Below, in pieces: positions 18,594 through 26,692 of a stretch of DNA of 64,000 nucleotides. The notes below the pieces were generated by a model. The model was not told where the DNA came from. It saw only the letters and a program-made list of their open reading frames with translations, and did not search any database. Source of the stretch: Lysobacter ciconiae. Lineage in GTDB: Bacteria; Pseudomonadota; Gammaproteobacteria; Xanthomonadales; Xanthomonadaceae. The stretch is from NCBI RefSeq assembly GCF_015209725.1, contig NZ_CP063656.1, positions 248,001 through 312,000 of the forward strand, in the 5' to 3' direction. How positions within the stretch are numbered: position 1 is the first letter of the stretch; each line of letters opens with the position of its first letter. A program made the translations under genes and the position numbers.

Positions 18594-20425
18594 CACGGCT
18601 CAGCCGCGGGTCCGTGCAGAAGGGTGGTCAGCCGCTGCAGGGCGTCCACCTGCCCAACCGGTATACCGTCGCTCGCGTGGATCGCCCCGACGCGCTCGAA
18701 GATGGGTTCGGAGCGCTGGAGGCGGGCACGGGCGACCCGGCAGCGCGAGAGCTGCGCCCGGAACGCCGCGGTCGGCAGCGGCGATGACAGCGGATGCTGG
18801 GCGATGCGTGGCAGTCCCGGCCGCATCACCTGGATGCACCCGGCCGGATCGCCAAGCAGCTCCGCCACCCGGCCGCGCTGGATCAGCGAGTCCAGGCGCA
18901 GTTGTTCCGGAACAGGGTCCACGTCGGCCAGCAGGCGTGCCTGGCGGTCCAGCAGACGCCGCGCCTGCTCAGGCTCGCCCAACCCGATGTGCAGGCCGGC
19001 GACCACGCCGAGCACCTCGGCCAAGGCGACCGGCTGGTCGGCCAGCTCGCGCTCGCCGCGCGCCACGGCGGTCATCAGCAGGGTGCGCATGTCCATCGGT
19101 TGACCGTCGCGGGTATCCCCGGCGCTCTCCAGCACCCCGATCATGAACGCCTGGATGGCCTGCGCGCGCGCCGCTTCCGCGACGGCCTGGCGGGACTGGA
19201 CCATGCCCATCAGCAACGCGACCGTGAGCAGCGCGGTGGTCAGCGTGCCGGTCGCCAGCGGCCAGCGGTGTCGGCCGACGAACTTGCCCATCCGGTAGCG
19301 CCAGCTCTGCGCCCGTGCGCGCACCGGCCGGCCGCTGGCGTAGCGCAACAGGTCCTGCGCCAGCGCCTCCACCGAGGGATAGCGCTGCTCCGGCGGTTTG
19401 GACAGCGCCTTGAGGACGATGTTGTCCAGATCCCCGGCCAGCAGCCGCGCGCGCCGGCGCAAGGCCAGCGGGTCGTGCGCCGGCTCCGGGACGGTCGCGC
19501 CGACGGGTTGCAGCAGCGCCTGCGACGGCCGCACCGGGTCGTGCATCAGGATGGATTCCTCCCATGCCGCGTCGCTGCCGCGCACGGGGCGGTAGGGCTT
19601 GGCATCGACCAGCAATTCGTACAGCACCACGCCCAGCGAATAGACGTCGGTCATGGTGGTGACCGGCTCGCCGAGGATCTGCTCGGGGGCGGCGTAGTGC
19701 AGGGTGAAGGCGCGCGCATCGGTTCGGGTGCGCTCCGGGCCGTTGTCGCTGTCGAGGAGTTTGGCGATGCCGAAATCGAGCAGGCGGACGTCGCCGCCGG
19801 GCGTCACCAGGATGTTGGAGGGCTTCAGGTCGCGGTGGACGATCAGGTTGGCGTGGGCGTGGCTGACCGCCGCGCAGACCTGCTCGAACATGTGCAGGCG
19901 CGTGGCCAGCGGGGTGTCGTGCTCGCGGCAGTAGTCGGTGATCGGTATGCCGTCGATGTATTCCAGCGCCAGGTAGGGCAGGCCTTCGCTGCTGATGCCG
20001 GCATCGAGCAGGCGGGCGATGTGCGGGTGGGCCAGCCGGGCGAGGATCTGCCGCTCGCGGCTGAAGCGCAGGCGCAGGTTGGTGTCCACCAGGCCCGGAC
20101 GCAGCAGTTTCAGGCCCACGCGGCGCTGGTAGAGCCCGTCGGCGCGCGAGGCGAGCCAGACCTGCCCCATCCCGCCTTCGCCGAGGAGGTGCTCCAGCCG
20201 GTACGGCCCGACCTGGCGCCCGGGCATCACCAGCTGGCTGGGCTTGAGCGCCGGCTCGGCGAGGAAGCTCTCGTCCTCGTCCAGCGCGATCAGCGCCGCC
20301 AGCTCGTCGGCCAGTCCCGGGTCCTCGGCGCGCACCCTGTGCAGGCGGCGCTCGCGGGCGCCCGGGTCCAGCCCGAACAGCTCGTCGAGGAGGGGGGACA
20401 TCCGTTGCCAGCGTGCTGGGTCCAT
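18491..20425 (-). CDS. Ser/Thr protein kinase with short C-terminal sensor part
   Basis: A 644-residue Hanks-type kinase. Residues 72-345 are the kinase domain: Gly loop LLGEGGMGQVW, catalytic lysine in GLKLL, HRDLKPSNIL, DFG as LLDFGIAKL, and APEQ. One membrane helix follows (WPLATGTLTTALLTVALLMGMV, about 390-411), then about 230 residues of helical TPR-like sequence. Relatives usually have a longer TPR region. The last 35 residues are read antisense from the end of tdk and look unlike the rest, so the C-terminus appears truncated. It starts 44 bases after the sigma-factor gene; paired kinases of this type control partner ECF-like sigma factors by phosphorylation. Confidence 0.85.
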   Translation of the reverse strand: MDPARWQRMSPLLDELFGLDPGARERRLHRVRAEDPGLADELAALIALDEDESFLAEPALKPSQLVMPGRQVGPYRLEHLLGEGGMGQVWLASRADGLYQRRVGLKLLRPGLVDTNLRLRFSRERQILARLAHPHIARLLDAGISSEGLPYLALEYIDGIPITDYCREHDTPLATRLHMFEQVCAAVSHAHANLIVHRDLKPSNILVTPGGDVRLLDFGIAKLLDSDNGPERTRTDARAFTLHYAAPEQILGEPVTTMTDVYSLGVVLYELLVDAKPYRPVRGSDAAWEESILMHDPVRPSQALLQPVGATVPEPAHDPLALRRRARLLAGDLDNIVLKALSKPPEQRYPSVEALAQDLLRYASGRPVRARAQSWRYRMGKFVGRHRWPLATGTLTTALLTVALLMGMVQSRQAVAEAARAQAIQAFMIGVLESAGDTRDGQPMDMRTLLMTAVARGERELADQPVALAEVLGVVAGLHIGLGEPEQARRLLDRQARLLADVDPVPEQLRLDSLIQRGRVAELLGDPAGCIQVMRPGLPRIAQHPLSSPLPTAAFRAQLSRCRVARARLQRSEPIFERVGAIHASDGIPVGQVDALQRLTTLLHGPAAEPCQSLAGGRDSGGCIGSIDPSPRTTFLYSARDTDR

Positions 20426-20469
20426 GCGTCCTTCCGTGTTGTGCGTCGCGCCCCGGGCGAGTCAGCTGC

Positions 20470-21042
20470 TCAGGCTTGCGGCGCGTCGCGCAGCGATGCC
20501 AGCAGGAACACCCGTGCCTTCTGCCAGTCGCGCCGGATGCTGCGCTCGGAGCGGTCCATCACCGCGGAGATTTCCGGCTCCGAGAGTCCACCGAAATAGC
20601 GCAGCTCGACCAGCTGCGCCAGTTTCGGGTCGACCTGTCCCAGTCGGGTCAGGGCCACGTCCAGCGCGAGCATGTCGTCATCCAGGCGCAAGCCGCCTTC
20701 CAGGTCTTCGGGCAGGTCGGTTACCCGGTGCAGGTCGCCGCCGCGTTTCTGCGCCAGCCGTTGCCGGGCGTAGTCGACCACTACCGAGCGCATCGCCGTG
20801 GCCGCGTAGGCGAAGAAGTGCGCGCGATCGTCAAACTGGGCTTCGCGCTTGCCCCAGAGTTTCAGATAGGCCTCATGGACGAGCGCGGTGGCGTTGAGGG
20901 TCTGGCCGCGCTGCTCCGCCAACTGGCGCCGGGCCATGCCGTGCAGCTCGTGGTAGAGCGCGGAAAGCACCTCGTCGAGTGCCCCGCGACCGCCCCCACG
21001 GGCCGCTTGCAGAAGCTGGGTAATATCGCCGCTGTCAGCCAT
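20470..21042 (-). CDS. ECF-like sigma factor (kinase-associated group)
   Basis: A 190-residue sigma-70 family protein beginning MADSGDITQLLQAARGGGRGALDEV. Sigma region 2 lies at about residues 25-90 (ELHGMARRQLAEQRGQTLNATALVHEAYLKLW, HFFAYAATAMRSVVVDYARQR) and region 4 at about 130-185 (QLVELRYFGGLSEPEISAVMDRSERSIRRDWQKARVFL). This matches the group of ECF-like factors encoded next to Ser/Thr kinases, without an anti-sigma gene. In Xanthomonas citri such a sigma/kinase pair controls the type VI secretion system; whether this is the same pair is inference. A CRP/Clp-type palindrome overlaps its promoter region. Confidence 0.88.
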   Translation of the reverse strand: MADSGDITQLLQAARGGGRGALDEVLSALYHELHGMARRQLAEQRGQTLNATALVHEAYLKLWGKREAQFDDRAHFFAYAATAMRSVVVDYARQRLAQKRGGDLHRVTDLPEDLEGGLRLDDDMLALDVALTRLGQVDPKLAQLVELRYFGGLSEPEISAVMDRSERSIRRDWQKARVFLLASLRDAPQA

Positions 21043-21079
21043 AGCACGTCCCTTCCTTGTGACGTTGAATATAGCGCGT

Positions 21080-21095
21080 TGTGACACATGTCACG
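21080..21095 (-). promoter_or_regulatory. Clp/CRP-like palindrome at the sigma-factor promoter
   Basis: TGTGA-N6-TCACG matches the CRP/Clp consensus TGTGA-N6-TCACA in nine of ten positions and contains the perfect inverted repeat GTGACA-CA-TGTCAC. On the minus strand a TATATT (-10-like) lies at 21068-21073, and GTGACA (five of six matches to TTGACA) is part of the palindrome, though only 15 bases separate them. Binding here would overlap the putative -35 and so could repress or adjust the sigma factor gene. Confidence 0.5.
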
Positions 21096-21128
21096 GAAAT
21101 AGTACAAGCAGCCGCGGCCGCGGCAGGT

Positions 21129-21941
21129 TCAGCGTTGGCAGTTGCTGCACCACACGCTGGTGCGCTGGCCGATCGACGCCTGTTTCAGTGCACGGCCACA
21201 GCTCGGGCATGGTGCGCCGCCCTGGCCATAGACCGACAGCTGCTGGACGAAATAGCCGGTGTTGCCGTCGGGACTGATGAAGTCGCGCAGCGTCGTGCCC
21301 CCCTGCGCGATGGCGGCCTCCAGGACGCGGCGGATTTCCCCGGCCAGCAGGCGGTAGCGCTCGCGCGAGATTCGCCCGGCGGCCCGCAACGGCGAGATCC
21401 CGGCCGCGAACAGGGCCTCGGCGGCGTAGATGTTGCCGACCCCGACCACCACCGCCTGGTCCATCAGGAAGGCCTTCACCGGGGCGCGGCGTCCGCGGCC
21501 CAGGGCGTACAGATAGTCGCCGGTGAACGCGTCCGACAGCGGCTCCGGCCCGAGCGACGCCAGCAGGGGATGGACGCTGCCGGGTGCCTGCCACAACACG
21601 CTGCCGAAACGGCGCGGGTCGTGCATCCGCAGCACGCGCTCGTTGTCCAGGAGCAGGTCGACGTGGTCGTGCGGGCGCGGCGGCGTGTGCGCCGGGATCA
21701 CCCGAAGGCTGCCGGACATGCCCAGGTGCAGCAGCGCGCTGCCCACGGCCGTATCCAGCAGGAGGTACTTCGCCCGGCGACGCACCCCGAGGATCCGCTG
21801 GCGGGGCAGCAGCGTGCTGATTTCCGCTGCGATCGGCCACCGCAGGTCGGTCCGACGCAGGGTCGCGGCGATGACCGTGCGGCCGGTGAGGTGGGGGGCG
21901 AGGGCGGCGCGGGTGGTCTCGACTTCGGGCAGCTCGGGCAT
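21129..21941 (-). CDS. mutM: Formamidopyrimidine-DNA glycosylase
   Basis: A 270-residue base-excision repair enzyme (Fpg) that removes 8-oxoguanine and formamidopyrimidines and cuts the strand. Start MPELPEVET gives the catalytic Pro1 after Met removal and Glu2; a start two codons earlier would block catalysis. Other motifs are the conserved Lys in RRRAKYLLL (near 58), the H2TH region GVGNIYAAEALFAAGISP (near 170), and the C-terminal zinc finger CPSCGRALKQASIGQRTSVWCSNC. Full length and intact. Confidence 0.97.
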   Translation of the reverse strand: MPELPEVETTRAALAPHLTGRTVIAATLRRTDLRWPIAAEISTLLPRQRILGVRRRAKYLLLDTAVGSALLHLGMSGSLRVIPAHTPPRPHDHVDLLLDNERVLRMHDPRRFGSVLWQAPGSVHPLLASLGPEPLSDAFTGDYLYALGRGRRAPVKAFLMDQAVVVGVGNIYAAEALFAAGISPLRAAGRISRERYRLLAGEIRRVLEAAIAQGGTTLRDFISPDGNTGYFVQQLSVYGQGGAPCPSCGRALKQASIGQRTSVWCSNCQR

Positions 21942-22037
21942 GCGCACAGTCTACGGCGCGCCGGACTTCGGAGCGCCCGGACCGTCGCTGCGCTGAACGG
22001 TTCACGGTGGCGCGGGGGCGCATCGCGGCGCCCGCGG

Positions 22038-22071
22038 ATTCAGCTGAATGGTCCCGATGCACAGTTGTGCA
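22038..22071. promoter_or_regulatory. Two palindromes upstream of the desaturase gene
   Basis: ATTCAGCTGAAT at 22038-22049 is a perfect 12-base palindrome and TGCACA-GT-TGTGCA at 22058-22071 is a perfect inverted repeat with two-base spacer. Both lie in the mutM-desaturase divergent gap, the second 88 bases before the desaturase start. Such sites suit a dimeric repressor of the TetR type that often controls desaturases; the regulator is not identified. Confidence 0.4.
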
Positions 22072-22159
22072 CTGGCGTGTCATCATCAATGGTTCCGGCG
22101 TGCAAACCTCGCTGGATTGATCCGGGCACGCGCCCGGCGCCCTTCCCCGGAGTCATGAA

Positions 22160-23344
22160 ATGCCCGCTTCTTTGCTCGACTTCCTCGCCGGTGGCGTGCT
22201 GCAACCCAGTTGGGGTGCGCTCGCGGTCTACGTGCTGGTGGTCACCCAGTTGACGATCTTTGCCGTCACCCTGTACCTGCACCGCTCGATGACCCATCGC
22301 GGCGTTGAATTCCACCCGGCGATCAACCACTTCTTCCGTTTCTGGACCTGGCTGACCACGTCGATGATCACCCGCGAGTGGGTGGCGATCCACCGCAAGC
22401 ACCACGCCACCTGCGAGACCGAGGAGGACCCGCACAGTCCGCTGACCAAGGGCATCGGCAACGTGTTCTGGCGCGGCGTGGAGCTTTACCGCGAGGCCCG
22501 CAGCGACCGCGCGTCGATCGAGAAGTACGGCAAGGGCTGCCCGGACGACTGGATCGAGCGCCATGTGTACACCCCGCATGCGACCCTCGGCCCGACCCTG
22601 CTGCTGTTCATCAACTTCGGCTTGTTCGGGTTTGCCGGCGTGGCGGTCTGGGCGATCCAGATGCTGTGGATCCCGTTCTGGGCCGCGGGCGTGGTCAACG
22701 GCATCGGCCACTGGTGGGGCTACCGCAACTTCGAGACCACCGACAAGGCGACCAACATCACGCCGTGGGCGTTCTGGATCGGCGGTGAGGAGCTGCACAA
22801 CAACCACCATGCGTTCCCCAGCTCGGCCAAGTTCGCGCTGCGCAAGTTCGAGTTCGACATCGGCTGGACGGTGATCCAGGCGCTGCAGCGCGTTGGCCTG
22901 GCCAAAGTGCTGCGGGTCGCGCCGACGCTGGACGTGCGGCCCAACATCAGCATGCCGGACCGCGAAACACTCAAGGCCCTGCTGGCGATCCGCTTCCAGG
23001 CGATGACCGACTATTACCGCAAGGTCACCCTGCCGGCGTTGCGGGCCAATGACGAGAAACTGCCGCGCAAGCTGCGCAAGGGCCTGGCCGACGGCGGCCG
23101 CTGGCTGGACGACGAGAAGCGCGCCCGCCTGCAGGCCTGGCTGGCGGACCGTCCGCACATGGCGACGCTGGCCGAGTATCGCCAGCGCCTGCAGCAGGTG
23201 CTCGACGAGCGCTCCAACGACGCGCAGGCCACGCTGCAGAAGCTGCACGACTGGTGCGTGGAGGCCGAGGCCACCGGCAATCATGCGCTGCAGCAGTTCT
23301 CCGCGCGCCTGAAGGGCTACACCCTGGTACCGGCGCAGGCGTGA
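22160..23344 (+). CDS. Acyl-CoA delta-9 desaturase-type fatty acid desaturase
   Basis: A 394-residue membrane di-iron desaturase that introduces a double bond in a fatty acyl chain. The three histidine boxes are visible: HRSMTH (near residue 41), HRKHH (near 78) and HNNHH (near 214). Two pairs of membrane helices flank them (about 17-60 and 145-185). The C-terminal 150 residues are a soluble extension rich in Lys and Arg typical of the xanthomonad/pseudomonad type. Its stop overlaps the next gene by four bases (GTGA). Confidence 0.92.
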   Translation: MPASLLDFLAGGVLQPSWGALAVYVLVVTQLTIFAVTLYLHRSMTHRGVEFHPAINHFFRFWTWLTTSMITREWVAIHRKHHATCETEEDPHSPLTKGIGNVFWRGVELYREARSDRASIEKYGKGCPDDWIERHVYTPHATLGPTLLLFINFGLFGFAGVAVWAIQMLWIPFWAAGVVNGIGHWWGYRNFETTDKATNITPWAFWIGGEELHNNHHAFPSSAKFALRKFEFDIGWTVIQALQRVGLAKVLRVAPTLDVRPNISMPDRETLKALLAIRFQAMTDYYRKVTLPALRANDEKLPRKLRKGLADGGRWLDDEKRARLQAWLADRPHMATLAEYRQRLQQVLDERSNDAQATLQKLHDWCVEAEATGNHALQQFSARLKGYTLVPAQA

Positions 23345-23721
23345 CCGCCGCGGGCCGTCATCGGCTGCGCGCTTTGGCGGTCCCGTTGCTGGCGACGGGA
23401 CTGGCCGCGATGGCGTGGCTATCGAGCCCGGCGTCCGCGCAGGCCAGGGTCGAGACCACCGGTGATTACCTGCAGCGCATGGACGTCGACGGCGATGGCC
23501 GGGTCTCGCTGGAGGAGTACCTGGCCTGGATGAGCTACGCGTTCGATGCCATGGATGCCAACGGCGATGGCGTGCTCGACCCGGCCGAGCAGCCGGGCGG
23601 GACGGGCAAGGCGATCACCCGCAGCGAGCACCTCGCGCGCCTGACCGCGCGTTTCCGCCGGCAGGACGCCAACCGCGACGGTTTCCTCAGCGCCAAGGAA
23701 TTGGCCGCACCGCCGCAATAG
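23341..23721 (+). CDS. Secreted EF-hand calcium-binding protein
   Basis: A 126-residue protein starting at a GTG that overlaps the desaturase stop (GTGA), so translation is probably coupled. A signal peptide (LRALAVPLLATGLAAMAWLSSPASAQA) is followed by three EF-hand loops: DVDGDGRVSLEE, DANGDGVLDPAE and DANRDGFLSAKE. Each has acidic residues at loop positions 1, 3, 5 and 12 (Asn or Arg at some middle positions). It probably binds calcium in the periplasm. A link with the desaturase is suggested only by the overlap. Confidence 0.85.
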   Translation: MTAAGRHRLRALAVPLLATGLAAMAWLSSPASAQARVETTGDYLQRMDVDGDGRVSLEEYLAWMSYAFDAMDANGDGVLDPAEQPGGTGKAITRSEHLARLTARFRRQDANRDGFLSAKELAAPPQ

Positions 23722-23753
23722 GCGTCGCGACCCGACGCCCGCAGGCGTCTACT

Positions 23754-23761
23754 ACCAAGGT
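23754..23761. promoter_or_regulatory. ACCAAGGT element upstream of yjcH-actP
   Basis: The 8-base core ACC-AA-GGT lies 87 bases upstream of the yjcH start in the gap after the EF-hand gene. The same core is the centre of the perfect palindrome upstream of acs. Here only three base pairs on each side are symmetric, so it is a degenerate form. It is proposed as a CrbR-type operator. Confidence 0.35.
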
Positions 23762-23847
23762 CGTGTGTCCGCTCCGGCGGGTACCTCCTACATTTCGATG
23801 GCAACCACCCCGCTCAGGGGTGCGGCCATCACTTGGGAGGACGTGCG

Positions 23848-24159
23848 ATGCAGGCGAACAACGTGATCGAACGGGTGCTCGCTCACCCCAAGTACGAGGA
23901 ACTGACGCGCAGGCGCGGACGCACCAGCCTGTGGTTTTTCCTGCTGATGCTGGTGGTGTATGCCGGCTTCATCCTGACCTTGGCCTATTGGCCTGACGTG
24001 TTCGCCCGGCCGATCGGGCCCGGTTTCACGATGAGCGTGGGCGTGCTTACCGCGATCATCGTCGCGATCAGCGCGGTGGTGATGATTTCCGCCTTTGTGC
24101 ACATCTCCAACAAGCACTACGACCCGCTGATCGACGCCATCGTGAGGGACGTGAAGTGA
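23848..24159 (+). CDS. yjcH: DUF485 membrane protein paired with ActP
   Basis: A 103-residue inner-membrane protein of the DUF485/YjcH family. The sequence MQANNVIERVLAHPKYEELTRRRGR has the family's conserved NPKY-like segment, followed by two membrane helices (about 31-52 and 65-92). The ATG follows a strong GGAGG site at a normal distance. The stop overlaps the actP start by four bases (GTGA). YjcH is nearly always encoded with acetate permease and is assumed to assist it. Confidence 0.92.
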   Translation: MQANNVIERVLAHPKYEELTRRRGRTSLWFFLLMLVVYAGFILTLAYWPDVFARPIGPGFTMSVGVLTAIIVAISAVVMISAFVHISNKHYDPLIDAIVRDVK

Positions 24160-25826
24160 GGGCCGCCATCGCGCCGTGCGCCGCGGCCGTCGCGGTCCTG
24201 CTGCCGGTGCCCGCCTTCGCGGCAACCAAGGGGCAGGCCAACACCTCGGCGATCGTCATGTTCCTGGTGTTCATCGTCGCCACGATGTTCATTACCTGGT
24301 GGGCGGCCAAGCGCACCAAGACCACCTCGGATTTCTACACCGCCGGCGGCGGCATCACCGGCTTCCAGAACGGCCTGGCGATCGCGGGGGATTACCTGTC
24401 GGCGGCGTCGTTCCTGGGCATCGCCGGCATGGTCTACGTCAGTGGCTTTGACGGCATGATCTACGCGATCGGCTTCCTGTTCGGCTGGCCGGTGGTGATG
24501 TTCCTGATCGCCGAGCGGCTGCGCAACCTGGGTCGCTACAACTTCGCCGACGTGACCTCCTACCGGCTGTCGGAAACGCCGCTGCGCGTGCTGGCGGCGA
24601 GCGCGTCCTTGCTGGTGATCGCGCTGTACCTGATCGCGCAGATGGTCGGCGCCGGCAAACTCATCGTGCTGCTGTTCGGCATCCGCTACGAACTGGCGGT
24701 GTCCATCGTCGGCGTGCTGATGATCATGTACGTGGCGTTCGGCGGCATGACCGCGACCACCTGGGTGCAGATCATCAAGGCGGTGCTGATGCTGATCGGC
24801 GCCACGCTGATGGCGTTCCTGGTGCTGAAGGCCTTCAGCTTCAATCCCGACGCGATGCTGGCCGAGGCGGTGCGCATCCACCCCAACGGGCTCGCGATCA
24901 TGGCCCCGGGCTCACAGGTCAGTGCCAACCCGCTCAACGCGCTCTCGCTGGGACTCGCGCTGGCCTTCGGCACCGCCGGGCTGCCGCACATCCTGATGCG
25001 CTTCTTCACCGTGCCCAACGCGAAGGAAGCGCGCCGCTCGGTGATCTACGCCAGCTCGTTCATCGGCTACTTCTACCTGCTGACCTTCATCATCGGTTTC
25101 GGCGGCATCGCCCTGTTGTACCAGCACCCGGAGTACTTCACCGCCAATCCCGACGGCAGCATCGACATCATCAACGGACTGGTCGGCGGTACCAACATGG
25201 TGGCGGTGCACCTGGCCAACGCAGTCGGTGGCAGCCTGTTGCTGGGCTTCCTGGCGGCGGTGACCTTCGCCACCATCGTGGCGGTGGTGGCCGGGCTGAC
25301 CCTGGCCGGTGCGGCGGCGATCTCGCATGACCTGTACGCCAACGTGTTTGCCCGCGGCCGGGCGACGGAGAAGCAGCAGATGAAGATCTCGCGCATCTCC
25401 ACGGTGACCCTGGGCGTGATCGCGATCCTGCTGGGCATTGTGTTCGAGAACCAGAACGTGGCCTTCATGGTCGGCCTGGCCTTCGCCATCGCGGCCAGTG
25501 CCAACTTCCCGGTGCTGGTGCTGTCGATCGCCTGGCGTGGGTGCACGACGATGGGTGCGACGATCGGCGGCTTCATCGGGCTGGTGGTGGCGACGGCGTG
25601 GGTGACCCTGAGCAAGACCGTGTGGGTGGACGTGTTCGGCTTCGCGGAGCCGATCGTGCCCTTCCCGAACCCCGGCATCCTGTCGATCCCGCTGGCGTTC
25701 ATCGCGATCTGGCTGTTCTCGGTGCTGGACCGCAGCCCGCGCGCGGATCGCGAACGCGCCGCCTTCGATGCGCTGCGCGTGCGCAGCGAGACGGGCATCG
25801 GCGCCTCCTCGGCAAGCGACCACTGA
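24156..25826 (+). CDS. actP: Cation/acetate symporter ActP
   Basis: A 556-residue sodium:solute symporter (SSSF/SLC5) importing acetate and similar short carboxylates. The GTG start overlaps yjcH. An N-terminal signal-like segment ending in PAFAA is typical of ActP, followed by about 13 membrane helices. Family segments are SDFYTAGGGITGFQNGLAIAGDYLSAASFLG and FGTAGLPHILMRFFTVPNAKEARRSV. A uspA gene follows within 45 bases. Expression is probably controlled with acs by CrbS/CrbR encoded downstream. Confidence 0.96.
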   Translation: MRAAIAPCAAAVAVLLPVPAFAATKGQANTSAIVMFLVFIVATMFITWWAAKRTKTTSDFYTAGGGITGFQNGLAIAGDYLSAASFLGIAGMVYVSGFDGMIYAIGFLFGWPVVMFLIAERLRNLGRYNFADVTSYRLSETPLRVLAASASLLVIALYLIAQMVGAGKLIVLLFGIRYELAVSIVGVLMIMYVAFGGMTATTWVQIIKAVLMLIGATLMAFLVLKAFSFNPDAMLAEAVRIHPNGLAIMAPGSQVSANPLNALSLGLALAFGTAGLPHILMRFFTVPNAKEARRSVIYASSFIGYFYLLTFIIGFGGIALLYQHPEYFTANPDGSIDIINGLVGGTNMVAVHLANAVGGSLLLGFLAAVTFATIVAVVAGLTLAGAAAISHDLYANVFARGRATEKQQMKISRISTVTLGVIAILLGIVFENQNVAFMVGLAFAIAASANFPVLVLSIAWRGCTTMGATIGGFIGLVVATAWVTLSKTVWVDVFGFAEPIVPFPNPGILSIPLAFIAIWLFSVLDRSPRADRERAAFDALRVRSETGIGASSASDH

Positions 25827-25871
25827 CGCGGGGGGCTACCCTCGGTCCACAGACACAGGAGCGATGACGCC

Positions 25872-26315
25872 ATGTACAAGCACATAGTGATTGCGACCGA
25901 CGGTTCGGAGCTGGCGGGCAAGGGACTGGAGCAGGGCCTGGAGCTGGCGGCGGCATTGGGCGCGCAGGTGACCATCGTCACCGCGTCCGAGCGCTGGACA
26001 CCGGCGGACGCGGGGGTGGTGTGGGGCGGCTCGGCGAGCATGCTGCAGGAGTACCGGACCCACGTCACCAACCAGGCCAACGAGGTGCTGGCGGCCGCCG
26101 CGGCGCGCGCCGACCAGCTTGGTGTGCGCTATGAGTCGGTCTACGTCGCCGAGCGCTACCCGGCCGATGCGATCCTGGAAACCGCCGCCGGGATTGATGC
26201 GGACCTGATCGTCATGGCGAGCCATGGGCGCCGCGGTTTGAACCGGTTGCTGATCGGCAGCCAGACGAATGCGGTAATTGCCCACAGCAACATTCCGGTG
26301 CTGGTGGTGCGCTGA
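25872..26315 (+). CDS. Universal stress protein UspA family
   Basis: A 147-residue cytoplasmic single-domain Usp. It begins MYKHIVIATDGSELAGKGLEQGLELA, and the C-terminal ATP-binding motif G-2x-G-9x-G-S is seen as SHGRRGLNRLLIGSQTNAVIAHSNIPVLVVR. The role is usually ATP-dependent stress or energy-state signalling. It is 45 bases after actP and probably in the same transcript. Confidence 0.92.
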   Translation: MYKHIVIATDGSELAGKGLEQGLELAAALGAQVTIVTASERWTPADAGVVWGGSASMLQEYRTHVTNQANEVLAAAAARADQLGVRYESVYVAERYPADAILETAAGIDADLIVMASHGRRGLNRLLIGSQTNAVIAHSNIPVLVVR

Positions 26316-26364
26316 GGGTTTGCGGGAGGCGGGACCGTTGGACCGTGAGGGGCCCCGCCGCGGC

Positions 26365-26448
26365 CGGGAGGTCTTCGCTGCTCATGTCCCCCGGCCTCCG
26401 CCTGCCGGCGGAACCCTCCTCCCTTTACTTCGCTGCGAAGACCTCCCG
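26365..26448. repeat. Inverted-repeat element, copy 1
   Basis: Arms CGGGAGGTCTTCGC (26365-26378) and GCGAAGACCTCCCG (26435-26448) are perfect 14-base complements. Between them lies ATGTCCCCCGGC, a small TCCGCC/GGCGGA hairpin, then CCTCCTCCCTTTACTTCGC. Read on the other strand this core matches that of copy 2, so the two form an inverted pair with different arms. Confidence 0.75.
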
Positions 26449-26530
26449 ACCACGACGGGCTCGGCGGGTGGGGACCTCCATCCGCTGAAAGTCGGGCTTT
26501 CACCACGGCCGCGGCGTACCCCGCAAGACG

Positions 26531-26620
26531 GGTGGGATTGCCGTTGAGGGCGAAATAAAGGAGGAGGCGACGGCCGAAGGCTGTCGCCGGGGGACATTCG
26601 CCCTCAACGGCAGGCCCACC
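26531..26620. repeat. Inverted-repeat element, copy 2
   Basis: Arms TGCCGTTGAGGGCGAA (26539-26554) and its exact complement (26597-26612) form a 16-bp stem, extended by GGTGGG/CCCACC after a 2x2 internal loop. The centre has TAAAGGAGGAGG, an inner hairpin GGCGAC-g-GCC/GGC-t-GTCGCC, then GGGGGACAT. The core resembles copy 1 in inverse orientation. It looks like a short repeat family or a structured RNA. Confidence 0.75.
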
Positions 26621-26668
26621 CGTCCCCGGCATCGCCGCAGTCCGTCGCGACGTTCCGGCTCACTGAAA

Positions 26669-26692
26669 CCGGACCCAGTCGCGTGGGTCCGG
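26669..26692. terminator. 9-bp hairpin near the porin gene end
   Basis: CCGGACCCA and TGGGTCCGG pair perfectly around a six-base loop, 35 bases beyond the porin stop. There is no T tract on either strand, so factor-independent termination is uncertain; it may instead protect the 3' end of the mRNA. Confidence 0.4.

Noticed and set aside
18600..18839. Separate small gene at the kinase 3' end (minus strand, other frame)
   Set aside because: It overlaps conserved-looking kinase sequence in a different frame and has no domain; more likely a shadow, with only its stop position of interest.
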